Shown here one piece after another: positions 48,989 to 58,600 of a stretch of DNA of 64,000 nt (positions within the stretch are counted from its first letter, which is position 1; every line of letters starts with the position of its first letter). Source of the stretch: a virus. The notes beneath the pieces are model-generated. The model ran no database searches, had not been told where the DNA came from, and worked only from the letters and a program-made list of their open reading frames with translations. The DNA is taken from the IMG/VR virus record IMGVR_UViG_3300030329_000083, positions 1 to 64,000 of that record, one strand, 5' to 3'. The translations under genes were made by a program, and so were the position numbers.

Positions 48989-49228
48989 GTGAAAGTATTT
49001 CTATATGTAGTGTTCTTAGTAAACGAACATTGGTGGATTGATCCTAACTTTCCTCCTGTAATTATGAATGATGCACAACAATGTAGAGCAATGGAAAACT
49101 ACTTTGATATTAATCTAGGTCTAATACAAGACAACGAACACAAAATAGGATGTATTAAAACAGATGACATATGGGGATTTCTTGTTGAAACATACGGATC
49201 AAGACCCTATAAAGATAGTAAAGTTTAA
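48989..49228 (+). CDS. Small exported-type protein, 79 aa
   Basis: GTG start. MKVFLYVVFLVNEHWWIDP begins with a hydrophobic stretch; two cysteines (QQCRAMENYF; HKIGCIKTDD) could form a disulfide. It is placed between holin and endolysin, so a lysis-related or periplasmic role is plausible. Family not recognised. Confidence 0.5.
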   Translation: MKVFLYVVFLVNEHWWIDPNFPPVIMNDAQQCRAMENYFDINLGLIQDNEHKIGCIKTDDIWGFLVETYGSRPYKDSKV

Positions 49229-49293
49229 TCCTCAGTACTTAGGCGAAAGACGGATGCCTATAGAAAGACTTAAAAACAAAAGGAAATACATAA

Positions 49294-49746
49294 ATGGCTT
49301 ATACACTGTCGAGCAGATCTCTAGACAAACTAGAAGGAGTAAATGAAGATTTAGTTAAAGTTGTCAAGAGGGCGATTGAACTAACTAAGATTGACTTTGG
49401 TGTTATCTACGGAATGAGAACTAAAGAAGAACAACAGAAGTTATTTGATTCTGGTAAATCTCAAACTATGAAGTCTAAGCATTTAACAGGTGATGCAGTA
49501 GACCTGATGGCTTATGTAGACGGCAAAGCATCATGGGAACTCAACCTGTATGATGACCTAGCTGACGCTATGAAGTGGGCAGCTACTGAGTCTGGAACTA
49601 AGATTAGGTGGGGAGCAGCTTGGCACATACCAGACATATCAACTTGGGATGGCACAATGGAGGAAGCCATGATGGCTTACATTGATCTACGCAGATCAGA
49701 AGGCAGAAGACCCTTTATAGATGGTCCACATTTTGAACTTAATTAA
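49294..49746 (+). CDS. Peptidase M15-type endolysin
   Basis: The product has 150 residues. SKHLTGDAVDLMAY carries the zinc-binding His and Asp (S-x-H-x(6)-D), and the C-terminal GPHFELN provides the last His. RWGAAWHIPD is the conserved Trp motif of the same family. D-Ala-D-Ala or L-Ala-D-Glu carboxypeptidases of this type cut cross-links in peptidoglycan. It shares an A with the next start (TAATGG) and lies in the holin cassette. No signal peptide, so it needs the holin. Confidence 0.88.
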   Translation: MAYTLSSRSLDKLEGVNEDLVKVVKRAIELTKIDFGVIYGMRTKEEQQKLFDSGKSQTMKSKHLTGDAVDLMAYVDGKASWELNLYDDLADAMKWAATESGTKIRWGAAWHIPDISTWDGTMEEAMMAYIDLRRSEGRRPFIDGPHFELN

Positions 49747-50060
49747 TGGACATCAAAGTATCCATAGGTCTTGCCGTAACTCTGGCAATGCAAATCTCTG
49801 CTGCAGTTTGGTATGTAGCTCAAACAGATGCTACCATTAAAGACTTGTCAGCTACCGTTGCTGAACTAAGTTCTGCTAACTTAAAGAGAGATGTTGATGT
49901 TAACGCTAGTAACATTTCAAATATTGACGGAGATGTTAAATCTTTAGGTAATCACTTAGCTAGAGGTATAGGTGATAGTAATGATATACTCAGACGTATT
50001 TCTATTTTAGAAACGGATGTGTTGTATATGCAAAGAGAAATATATAGGAATGATAGATAA
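49746..50060 (+). CDS. Membrane-anchored coiled-coil protein (spanin-like)
   Basis: N-terminal membrane segment (IKVSIGLAVTLAMQISAAVW), then a long helix with heptads (ATIKDLSATVAELSSANLKR; ILRRISILETDVLYMQREIY). The topology is that of an inner-membrane spanin component or similar lysis accessory. It follows the endolysin directly (TAATG overlap). Confidence 0.6.
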   Translation: MDIKVSIGLAVTLAMQISAAVWYVAQTDATIKDLSATVAELSSANLKRDVDVNASNISNIDGDVKSLGNHLARGIGDSNDILRRISILETDVLYMQREIYRNDR

Positions 50061-50281
50061 TGGCTAAAGGTAAAAAAAGTGCATTAGCTCTGGCTAAAGA
50101 AAAGAAAGAGTTTGAAGATATTAAGAAGTTAGTAGCTTCTTACGCTAACACAGGCAACAAAACTATAACACCTACATATGATGAATTACCTAAAAACAGT
50201 TCATGGTTAAATAAACTAGGTAACACATTTAAAGGTACTAACAAAAACAAAATACAAATTAACTACGAGGTAGATTTTTAA
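50060..50281 (+). CDS. Small basic protein, 73 aa
   Basis: MAKGKKSALALAKEKKEFED is helical and basic, ending NKIQINYEVDF. Overlaps the previous stop. No recognised domain; function unknown. Confidence 0.55.
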   Translation: MAKGKKSALALAKEKKEFEDIKKLVASYANTGNKTITPTYDELPKNSSWLNKLGNTFKGTNKNKIQINYEVDF

Positions 50282-50503
50282 ATGCCTAGAAACTACAAAA
50301 AAGAGTATCTAAGGTACGATGGAACACCTAAAGTTAAAAAGAAAAGAGCAGAACGCAATAAAGCAAGAAGAAAAATGGTAAGAGCAGGTCTGGCTCGTAA
50401 AGGTGATGGAAAAGACGTAGACCATAAAGATAAAAACACCTCTAATAACAGCAGAAGTAATCTTAGGGTAATATCTGCAAGTAAAAATAGATCAAGGAGA
50501 TAA
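50282..50503 (+). CDS. Minimal HNH endonuclease-like protein
   Basis: The product has 73 residues. After a Lys/Arg-rich N-terminus (RNYKKEYLRYDGTPKVKKKR) it reads DVDHKDKNTSNNSRSNLRV, matching the HNH core (first His of DHKD, Asn-rich loop, N-x-R-V). The upstream half of the finger is missing. In podoviruses and other phages, HNH proteins near terminase genes assist packaging-related cleavage. It is also possible that it is a homing relic. Confidence 0.65.
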   Translation: MPRNYKKEYLRYDGTPKVKKKRAERNKARRKMVRAGLARKGDGKDVDHKDKNTSNNSRSNLRVISASKNRSRR

Positions 50504-50506
50504 ACT

Positions 50507-50743
50507 ATGCCAATGGGAAAAGGTACGTATGGAAGTAAAGTAGGAAGACCGCCTAAAAAAGGTAAAGCTAAAAAAGGTAAAGAAGAAGAGCTACTAGACA
50601 AAAAAGGCATGAAGGGTAAGAAAAAGCCTTCTGCTGCTGTTATAATAGCTATGAATAAAGGTGGACAGATGGGTAAACAAGCTGTTCGTCAAAAAATGGG
50701 CTTTATGAACAAAGGCGGCAAAGTAGGAAAAAGTAAAAAATAA
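50507..50743 (+). CDS. Lys/Gly-rich small protein, 78 aa
   Basis: MPMGKGTYGSKVGRPPKKGK followed by more Lys/Gly-rich sequence and a GQMGKQAVRQKMGFMNKGG end. The N-terminus MGKGTYGSK-x-GRPPK is a well-known small phage protein pattern. It is probably nucleic-acid or virion associated. Stop overlaps the possible next start. Confidence 0.65.
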   Translation: MPMGKGTYGSKVGRPPKKGKAKKGKEEELLDKKGMKGKKKPSAAVIIAMNKGGQMGKQAVRQKMGFMNKGGKVGKSKK

Positions 50744-50769
50744 TGTTTTTAAAAAAGGGGATTACTAAA

Positions 50770-50847
50770 ATGAAAAGATACTTAAAACGTATATACTGCG
50801 CAATACTTAATCGTAAGTGTTGTGAAAAATGCAACTGTAATGAGTAG
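50770..50847 (+). CDS. Cys-rich microprotein, 25 aa
   Basis: MKRYLKRIYCAILNRKCCEK and end CNCNE. Five Cys in 25 residues and an AAGGGG SD 10 bases upstream. A start at 50743, overlapping the previous stop (TAATG), would give 34 residues. The Cys cluster could bind zinc. Whether it is translated is uncertain. Confidence 0.4.
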   Translation: MKRYLKRIYCAILNRKCCEKCNCNE

Positions 50848-50874
50848 AAGGACAGCACCACTTAGTTTAACACT

Positions 50875-51075
50875 GTGGAACGCAATGTCTGTGAAGTGTG
50901 TAGACACACTATGTCTGTCGTTGATGGTAGACTAGAGTGTTCTTACTGTTTAGTATTCTATAATTTTGAAAATTCAAAAGCGTGGTTAGAACACCTTTAC
51001 GATAAAAAACACGAAAAGGATAAACGTGAAACAACTAACAGAAAAACAACAAACCTTTTTAAAAGTCTTATTTGA
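50875..51075 (+). CDS. Zinc-ribbon-like protein, 66 aa
   Basis: GTG start and product with CEVCRHTM and CSYCLVFYNF (two CxxC units). It overlaps the start of the terminase small subunit gene by 50 bases. The zinc ribbon is like that of small transcription or packaging helpers. Start codon and length need confirmation. Confidence 0.5.
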   Translation: MERNVCEVCRHTMSVVDGRLECSYCLVFYNFENSKAWLEHLYDKKHEKDKRETTNRKTTNLFKSLI

Positions 51076-51391
51076 TGAGGCAGGTGGTGATGTATTGTTA
51101 GCTAAAAGACTAGCAGGTTATTCAGATGCAACAGCTACAAACGAAATAGTTAAATCTCTCAGAGAAGAAATTGAAGACGCTACAAAACAATATATGGCTA
51201 GGATTGCTCCTCGTGCTGCTTTTGCTATGGGTAACGCTTTAGTTGATCCTACTGAGTTAGGTATAAGAGATAAAATGACTGCAGCTAAAGACTTACTCGA
51301 CAGGGCAGGTTTTATTAAAACTGAAAAAGTTAATGTAGAATCTACAGGAGGTATTTTTGTGTTACCTGCTAAAGAAGGAAAAAATGAGTAA
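51026..51391 (+). CDS. terS: Terminase small subunit-like protein
   Basis: The product has 121 residues (GTG start). LTEKQQTFLKVLFDEAGG, then AGYSDATATNEIVKSLREEI fits the N-terminal HTH and helical core of small terminases of the phage-encoded type. It recognises the packaging start and feeds DNA to the large subunit encoded 370 bases downstream. The C-terminal FVLPAKEGKNE is typical. It is flanked by an HTH-like second candidate at 51479. Confidence 0.65.
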   Translation: MKQLTEKQQTFLKVLFDEAGGDVLLAKRLAGYSDATATNEIVKSLREEIEDATKQYMARIAPRAAFAMGNALVDPTELGIRDKMTAAKDLLDRAGFIKTEKVNVESTGGIFVLPAKEGKNE

Positions 51392-51479
51392 GTGGAGTTG
51401 GAATAGAGAAAAAACTAAAACAGCACTAATAGCTTTGTTTGTTATTTGGTCAGCCTACTTTATAGTAGAGTATTTATAA
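51384..51479 (+). CDS. Membrane microprotein, 31 aa
   Basis: MSKWSWNREKTKTALIALFV, a basic start and one membrane helix ending IVEYL. It is exactly packed between two genes, overlapping the stop of one and the start of the other. Function unknown. Confidence 0.5.
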   Translation: MSKWSWNREKTKTALIALFVIWSAYFIVEYL

Positions 51480-51889
51480 TGAGAACAGAAGAAAGTTTAG
51501 GCTATTGGACTCTACCAAAGCCTGATATGAATGTCAAACTGTGGAGTAGAATACCTAGAGTAGCTAGAACTACACCGTTTGGTTATAAAGTTGATCCAGA
51601 AGATGATGGGTTTTTACTTCCTGTAGAAGAAGAACTAGAACTGTTAGAAAAAGCTAAGCAGCACTTAATACAGTATAGTTACAGGGAAGTAGCAAACTGG
51701 CTTAGTAAAGAGTCAGGAAGATACATATCTCACGTTGGATTAAAAAAGAGAATAGACATTGAGCGTAAACGTAAGAAAACAACTACAATTAAACGCAAAC
51801 TTGCCTCAAGGCTCAAAAAGACAATACAAGAGATCGAAAAGCTTGAACAAGAAGCAACAGGAAGTTACCTCTCCGAAACAAGAGCCTGA
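51479..51889 (+). CDS. HTH-type protein before terminase large subunit, 136 aa
   Basis: Starts at the ATG at 51479 overlapping the microprotein stop. N-terminal MRTEESLGYWTLPKPDMNVK, a central HTH-like segment (YSYREVANWLSKESGRYIS-x-VG) and a long basic and acidic coiled C-terminus (KRKLASRLKKTIQEIEKLEQ). It overlaps the large terminase frame by up to 131 bases. It may be an additional packaging factor or the true small terminase. Confidence 0.55.
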   Translation: MRTEESLGYWTLPKPDMNVKLWSRIPRVARTTPFGYKVDPEDDGFLLPVEEELELLEKAKQHLIQYSYREVANWLSKESGRYISHVGLKKRIDIERKRKKTTTIKRKLASRLKKTIQEIEKLEQEATGSYLSETRA

Positions 51890-53336
51890 AGTTTCTACTG
51901 TTCCTGCTACAGTAATTGCTGAACCGTTTGAAGTACAACAAGCTCAAGACGTTGTATTTAAACCTAATGATGGACCTCAAACTAACTTCCTAGCCTCATC
52001 TGAAAGGGAAGTGCTATATGGAGGTGCAGCAGGGGGTGGCAAAAGTTTTGCAATGTTAGCTGACCCCCTGCGAGGCTTAAATGACCCAAACTTTAGTGGG
52101 TTGCTTGTACGACACACAACAGAAGAACTAAGAGAACTAATACAGAAGTCTCAGGAGTTGTACCCTAAAGCAATACCTAACATAAAGTGGTCAGAACGTA
52201 AATCGCAGTGGACTTCACCTAGAGGTGGCAGACTTTGGATGTCCTACCTAGACCGTGACTTAGACGTAATGCGGTATCAAGGACAAGCGTTTAACTGGAT
52301 AGGGTTTGATGAATTAACGCAGTGGGCAACACCGTTTGCTTGGGATTATATGCGATCTCGTCTTAGAAGTGTAGACCCTGCTCTAGGCTTGTATATGAGA
52401 GGTACTACAAATCCTGGAGGAGCAGGACATCAGTGGGTAAAGAAAACATTCATAGACCCTGCACCACCGAATAAGTCTTTTTGGGCAACAAATATAGAAA
52501 CAGGAGAAGTAATAACTTTTCCTAAAGGTCACAGCAAAGAAGGACAACCATTATTTAAACGAAGGTTTATTCCTGCAAGTTTATTTGATAATCCTTACTT
52601 AGCTGAAACAGGTGACTACGAAGCGATGCTTTTATCTTTGCCTGAACAGCAAAGAAAGCAACTACTTGAAGGTGATTGGGATGTAGCAGAAGGTGCTGCA
52701 TTTCCAGAGTTTAACAGAAAGATACATACTGTTGAACCTTATAAGATACCTAGTAGTTGGACTAAGTTCAGAGCTTGTGACTACGGATATGGAAGCTATT
52801 CAGCAGTTGTTTGGTTTGCCGTTACTCCATCAGAGCAACTTGTAGTATACAGGGAGCTTCACGTTTCTAAAGTATTAGCAGTAGATTTGGCTGATATGAT
52901 CTTGGAGGCAGAAAAAGATGATGGAGGTATTCGGTATGGTGTGTTGGACAGTAGCCTTTGGCACAAACGTGGGGATACTGGTCCATCTCTGGCAGAACAG
53001 ATGGTACAACGAGGTTGCAGATTTAGACCGTCAGATAGAAGCAAAGGCTCTAGAGTCGCAGGAAAGAACGAAGTCCATAGACGATTACAAGTAGATGAGT
53101 TTACAGAAGAACCAAGATTGGTATTTTTTAATAACTGTACTGAGTGCATTAGTCAAATACCTACTCTACCTCTTGACAAGAAGAACCCTGAAGACGTTGA
53201 CACTAATGCTTTAGATCACATGTATGACGCTTTAAGATATGGAATAATGACACGACCTAGAAGTTCTATATGGGATTACAACCCTGCAACACAAAAGTCA
53301 GGCTTTCAAGTCGCTGACCCTAAATTTGGATATTAA
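51759..53336 (+). CDS. terL: Terminase large subunit
   Basis: Up to 525 residues. Walker A: YGGAAGGGKSFAM; Walker B: WIGFDELTQW; nuclease domain: FRACDYGYGSYSAVVWF, GVLDSSLW and LDHMYDALRYG (Asp residues of the RNase H-like fold). It pumps DNA into the procapsid and cuts headful units. No ATG lies before the ATPase; the frame begins with TTG at 51759, and a second TTG at 51843 (497 residues) is nearer to homology. The 5' part runs in a different frame over the end of the HTH gene. Followed 2 bases later by the portal gene. Confidence 0.88.
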   Translation: MSVNVRKQLQLNANLPQGSKRQYKRSKSLNKKQQEVTSPKQEPEVSTVPATVIAEPFEVQQAQDVVFKPNDGPQTNFLASSEREVLYGGAAGGGKSFAMLADPLRGLNDPNFSGLLVRHTTEELRELIQKSQELYPKAIPNIKWSERKSQWTSPRGGRLWMSYLDRDLDVMRYQGQAFNWIGFDELTQWATPFAWDYMRSRLRSVDPALGLYMRGTTNPGGAGHQWVKKTFIDPAPPNKSFWATNIETGEVITFPKGHSKEGQPLFKRRFIPASLFDNPYLAETGDYEAMLLSLPEQQRKQLLEGDWDVAEGAAFPEFNRKIHTVEPYKIPSSWTKFRACDYGYGSYSAVVWFAVTPSEQLVVYRELHVSKVLAVDLADMILEAEKDDGGIRYGVLDSSLWHKRGDTGPSLAEQMVQRGCRFRPSDRSKGSRVAGKNEVHRRLQVDEFTEEPRLVFFNNCTECISQIPTLPLDKKNPEDVDTNALDHMYDALRYGIMTRPRSSIWDYNPATQKSGFQVADPKFGY

Positions 53337-53338
53337 AT

Positions 53339-55453
53339 ATGGCAACAGAAGAAGAACTAAACTTTGATACAGATGAAGTGTCTGTTATAGAGGATGGAGA
53401 TAAAGCATTACGTGATCCTTCCTCTATAGAAGCTTTTATAATGGAAAGGTTTACCAGAGCAGAAGATGCTAGAAAAACAGATGAAGATCGTTGGACTAAA
53501 GCTTATAGAAACTATAGAGGTTTATATGGATCAGATGTTCAGTTTACGGAAGCAGAAAAGTCTAGGGTATTTATAAAAGTAACTAAAACTAAAACTCTTG
53601 CAGCATATGGTCAGATAATTGATGTGCTTTTTGGTAATAATACGTTTCCACTATCTGTAAATCCTACAAGACTACCAGACGGTGTAGCAGAAGCAGTACA
53701 CATTAACACTGATCCTAATGCAGATCAAGCAACAGAACAGTTAAAAGCTGTTTCTGAAGATAAGCCTTCTCAACCCTATCTTTTTGGTCCTGACACAGAG
53801 TTAAAAAAGGGTGAAACTATAATAGATCTGCAAGAAAGGCTTGGTTCGTTAAAAAATAAACTAGAGCCTGTCTCAGATAAAATTATAGAAGGGGAAGGCA
53901 CAACAGGTACGACTGTTACTTTTCACCCTGCGTTAATTGCAGCTAAAAAAATGCAAAAGAAGATACACGATCAGTTGGAAGAGTCTGGTGCTAATAAGCA
54001 TTTAAGAAACACAGCTTTTGAAATGTCTCTATTTGGTACAGGGGTTATGAAAGGTCCATTTGCTATGGACAAAGAATATCCTAATTGGAGTGAAGAAGGT
54101 GAATATGATCCCTTAATTAAAACTGTACCGTGTACCAATCATGTATCTATATGGGATTTTTATCCTGACCCTGATGCTAAAAACATGGATGAGGCTGAGT
54201 ATGTAGTGGAAAGACACAAGATGTCTAAAATGCAACTCAGGGCATTAAAGATGCGTCCATACTTTAGAACAGAATCTATAGACAATGCTATTGAACTGGG
54301 AGCATCTTACACTAGAAAGCACTGGGAAGATGATATGACTGACTACGTTACATCACAAGCAGTAGAAAGATATGAAGTACTAGAATTTTGGGGATACGTT
54401 GATGCTGAAAAACTACAACTAAGCGGTCTTGATATTCCTAAAGAATTAAAAGATATGGAGCAACTAAATGTCAATATATGGATATGTAACGGAGAGATAT
54501 TACGCTTGGTTCTTAATCCATTTAAACCAGTACGGATACCCTACTATGCCGTACCTTATGAACTTAATCCCTATAGTTTCTTTGGTATAGGCATAGCTGA
54601 AAACATGGATGATACGCAAACCTTAATGAATGGGTTTATGCGTATGGCTATTGACAATGCAGCTTTGAGTGGTAACCTTATTATTGAAGTAGATGAAACT
54701 AACCTAGTTCCAGGACAAGATCTATCAGTATATCCAGGAAAAGTGTTTAGAAGACAAGGTGGCGCTCCAGGACAGGCTATATTTGGAACAAAGTTTCCGA
54801 ATGTTGCAGGAGAAAACATACAACTGTTTGACAAAGCAAGAACATTAGCAGACGAGAGTACAGGCTTTCCTAGTTTTGCACACGGACAAACAGGTGTACA
54901 AGGTGTAGGTAGAACTGCATCAGGTATATCTATGCTTATGTCAGCAGCAAATGGGTCTATCAGAAATGTTGTAAAGAATGTAGATGACTATTTGCTTGGT
55001 CCTCTAGGTAAAGCTTTCTTTAGTTTTAATATGCAGTTTGACTTTGACACTGAAATAAAAGGTGATCTAGAAGTTAAAGCTCAAGGCACAGAAAGCTTAA
55101 TGGCTAATGAAGTACGTAGTCAAAGGCTCATGCAATTCTTACAAACAGCATCTAACCCTGCTCTTGCTCCTTTTGCTAAGATGGATTACATTATAAGAGA
55201 GATAGCTAAGAGTATGGACTTAGACCCTGATAAAGTAACCAATAGCTTACAAGATGCAACAATACAAGCTGAAATACTTAAAGGTTTTCAAGCTCCTGCT
55301 CCTGCTGCACCTCCTGCTGCTGCTCCAACTGAAGCTCCACCTGCTCCTGCAGGAGGCGGTGTACAAGACACTACTGGTGCAGGGGGAGGAACGATAGGTA
55401 CAGGTGTTGCACCGTTACCGCAAGAAGAAGGCTTTACAGGTAATGTCCAATAA
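53339..55453 (+). CDS. Portal protein, copy B (complete)
   Basis: The product has 704 residues. N-terminus: DRWTKAYRNYRGLYGSDV, then TKTLAAYGQIIDVLFGNNTF. From residue 183 it is colinear with the window-opening fragment 1-1584. Many substitutions lie at third codon positions. It starts 2 bases after terL, the canonical order terminase-portal. The presence of the full N-terminus here gives the template for judging the truncated copy. The Pro/Ala-rich C-terminus differs most from copy A. Confidence 0.88.
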   Translation: MATEEELNFDTDEVSVIEDGDKALRDPSSIEAFIMERFTRAEDARKTDEDRWTKAYRNYRGLYGSDVQFTEAEKSRVFIKVTKTKTLAAYGQIIDVLFGNNTFPLSVNPTRLPDGVAEAVHINTDPNADQATEQLKAVSEDKPSQPYLFGPDTELKKGETIIDLQERLGSLKNKLEPVSDKIIEGEGTTGTTVTFHPALIAAKKMQKKIHDQLEESGANKHLRNTAFEMSLFGTGVMKGPFAMDKEYPNWSEEGEYDPLIKTVPCTNHVSIWDFYPDPDAKNMDEAEYVVERHKMSKMQLRALKMRPYFRTESIDNAIELGASYTRKHWEDDMTDYVTSQAVERYEVLEFWGYVDAEKLQLSGLDIPKELKDMEQLNVNIWICNGEILRLVLNPFKPVRIPYYAVPYELNPYSFFGIGIAENMDDTQTLMNGFMRMAIDNAALSGNLIIEVDETNLVPGQDLSVYPGKVFRRQGGAPGQAIFGTKFPNVAGENIQLFDKARTLADESTGFPSFAHGQTGVQGVGRTASGISMLMSAANGSIRNVVKNVDDYLLGPLGKAFFSFNMQFDFDTEIKGDLEVKAQGTESLMANEVRSQRLMQFLQTASNPALAPFAKMDYIIREIAKSMDLDPDKVTNSLQDATIQAEILKGFQAPAPAAPPAAAPTEAPPAPAGGGVQDTTGAGGGTIGTGVAPLPQEEGFTGNVQ

Positions 55454-55661
55454 CCTAAAGCCTTTAGTTAATAATAAAGAACTTTATGATTCTTTTAAAA
55501 ATGAAATAAACACACAAATACTAATGTATAGTAGGTCATTAGAACAGGCTAGTACATTAGTAGATGTACACAGGCTACAAGGTAGCATCAATGCGTTACG
55601 AAGATTACTACAACTGAAAGAACAAGTTAATGGCAGTGAACCCTCAAACACAACCAAATGA
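55443..55661 (+). CDS. Small conserved connector-region protein, copy B
   Basis: 72 residues from the ATG at 55443, overlapping the portal end by 11 bases as in copy A. NLKPLVNNKELYDSF and LVDVHRLQGSINALRRL match copy A. It overlaps the next gene by 32 bases. The longer frame from 55404 uses a start inside the portal gene and is not needed. Confidence 0.75.
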   Translation: MSNNLKPLVNNKELYDSFKNEINTQILMYSRSLEQASTLVDVHRLQGSINALRRLLQLKEQVNGSEPSNTTK

Positions 55662-58600
55662 CCTAAATACCCAAACTGAAGAGGCTATGGGATTAAGGGG
55701 TATGGCTGAAAAAACTATAGGTAAAAAAGCTACTGGTGTAGCTGACTTTGTACCTATTGTAGGGGATGTATTAGCAGCAGGTGATGTTGTTGAAAGTGCT
55801 AAAAAAGGTGACGTACTAGGAACAGCAGTTAATACTGCAGCAATGGCATTAGGTGTAGTTCCTGTAGTAGGAGACTTAGCAGGTAAAGGGCTAAAAGCAG
55901 GATTAAAAGCGGCTCGTACAGGTAAATCTCCTGTAAGAAAGCTTTTTGATAAGCTCCCAAAAAAAGAAAAAGATGAGCTTCCTGCACAACCAGACGAAGA
56001 CAGTTTATGGGGGTATCACGGTACAGCTAGAGAAAGAGGACCAGATGAACCTTTTTTTGATATTGGCTTTGCTAGGAAGCAGGATCAGTTTTTAGGTGAA
56101 GGTTACTATTTTACTATAGACCCTAAAGTAGCAGAAGAATATGCTAACATGAGAGCATTAGATCTTGGAGGATCAGCAAAAACAGCTAGAAATATAGAAG
56201 GTCAAGAAGCTATAAAGCTAATGAATGACCCTAAAGCTACTCATGTGGGATCAGCGTTTACTACAAATCCTAGTAAGGCAATGATAACCGTAGATAAAGC
56301 AGGTAACTATGTAACTCCAAGTAGTGTTATGGGAGGTACAGACATATATGGAAACCCTATATCTAAAGGTCAGAACATAGCTAGGTTTAATTTATCTAAT
56401 TTAGAAAAGCCTTTTTTGGTTAAGACAGCAGCAGATAGAAAAAGACTAAAAGAAAATTTTCAGGAAATAAAAGACGAAGGCTATGACTCTGTTTTGTTTG
56501 CTGACTTTAAAGACCGATCAAAACAAATTATGGTGTTTCCTGAACATATCGGAAAAGTTACAGGAGATATTGCTAAAGACGTTGGTGAAGTGGGTACACC
56601 CAAAGTACCAAGAGTAACTACACCTAAAATATCAAATATTGACTATCAAAAAAAGATGGCAGAGTTTGATAAGGTAGATAATGTTGACGATTGGCAAACA
56701 AATGTAGAAAAATACGTTGAGGAATCTAGGGATGTAAATCCTACTATACGTACCCCTGAATTAGAAAATTCTGCAAAAGATTTACTTGATGGTAAAATTA
56801 CTAGAGAACAACACTTAGATAATATTGATAAATATAAACCTGTTGATCCTTGGGATGCTCTACCAAGAGAGCCATCAAGTAAAGCTACAGTATTTTCTTT
56901 AAAATCAAACCAAATAGAAAAAGGTAAATTTATATTACCTAAGGAAGCTACTAAAAATCTAGGTGTTTCTAAGTCCTCTTTAAAAATAGGAGATAAATTT
57001 AACGGTAGACTAGACATACCTGCGTATAATAAATATGACACTTGGATTGTAGCAGGTACATCTACGGCTGAAAAGGGTGTAACGCACTATGCAAAAGCTA
57101 TACACTATAAAGGTGTAGGAGATAAGCCTGTAAGATTTGCTGCCTCTCAAGAAATGTCAAAAAGAATTGGAACAGGTGTAGAGGGTAAAACTGGGTATGC
57201 TACAGTATCTGGTGAAATAAAAAATCTCAATGTAGAAGAAATAAGAGAATTAGCAACTAAAGTTTTAAATGATCCTGAGTGGACACAAGTGGGATTTGAC
57301 CCTAGAAGACAGGGTGGTTTCTATGTGCGTAACCAAAAAAATAAACATGTACCTGTTCGTGAAGCGGATGAGGTTATACAAATAGGTCCACTAGTATTAG
57401 CTAAAAATGCTACACTGGATTTAACGCACAAAGGTTTTAACAAAGGTGGGATAGTACCAATGGAATTACAACAACAAACACAAATGGCTTTCATGCAAGA
57501 AGGAGGAGATGTTAATAGAACAGGTGCTATGTTTGTACCTGAGTCTCCTGAAGAAGAAAAAGAGAAGCCTAAACAATTAGGTACAGTTGAAGAACAAGCA
57601 GGTTTAGTTCAAACAGAAGAAGAAGATCCACAAATGGATGTAGCTTTTATGCAAGAGGGTGGTTTAACTGATGATGGAGCTACTATTGATCCTGTAAGTG
57701 GTAACGAAGTTCCTACAGGAAGCATGGATCAAGAAGTAAGAGATGACGTTCCTGCTATGTTAAGTGAAGGTGAATACGTTGTACCTGCTGACGTTGTAAG
57801 ATTTCACGGTGTAAAACTATTTGAAGACCTTAGAAAGGAAGCTAAAAGAGGCATGGCTAAAATGGAAAAGGATGGCAGGGTAGGTGGCGAACCTATGTCT
57901 GAAGAAGACTTTGAAGGAGAAGAACTACCTTTTGACGTATCAGAGTTACAAACTGTAGGCGCAGATCGTGTAAGAGGTATGGCTGAAGGTGGTGAAGTAG
58001 AAGGTGCTATAGGTCCAGAAATAGTTTCTACTGGTTCTCAAGTGTACGGTGAAGGAGCTAGGCTTAGACAAAATACAGGTTTTGAAATGAAGAAATACTA
58101 CGAGCCTTCTACAGGTAGAGTTATAGTTTTTCCTTTCTTTAATGGTAAACCTATGAGTGTTATTCCTGATGGTTTTGAGCCTTACTCTGGTCAAGATAAA
58201 AAACCTGCTCAACCACAACAAACAGGTGGAGGTAGGAGCGATCCTCCATATAAACCTTTTAAGCCTAATGAGCCTAGAAAGTTTGGCTTTGGTTCGTGGT
58301 CTGCTCAAGATTATGTAGATGCAACAGACAGTACTAAGAGTGGTCTAGGAAAAGTTGCTAGTGCGCTTATTCCTTTTATCGGTATGAGCCACGCTTCAGG
58401 TAGAAAATATATTGAAGATGTAATGGATATGGAAAAAAACCCTGCCCAACTTAACCCTGCAACAGGGCAAAAGATAACTGACTTAGACAGAATAGCTATG
58501 GTAAGGTATTATACTAATCCACCACCTCCAAGTGTAATGCAAAGACTAGTTAGGTTTGTAAGTGGAAAGCAAGACCTTACTGAAGATGATTCTTATGGTT

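Noticed and set aside
49164-49346. 60-codon frame between the exported-type protein and endolysin
   Set aside because: It overlaps both neighbours without a good SD and its tail is the endolysin start in another frame. A shorter product within 49229-49293 is possible but cannot be supported.
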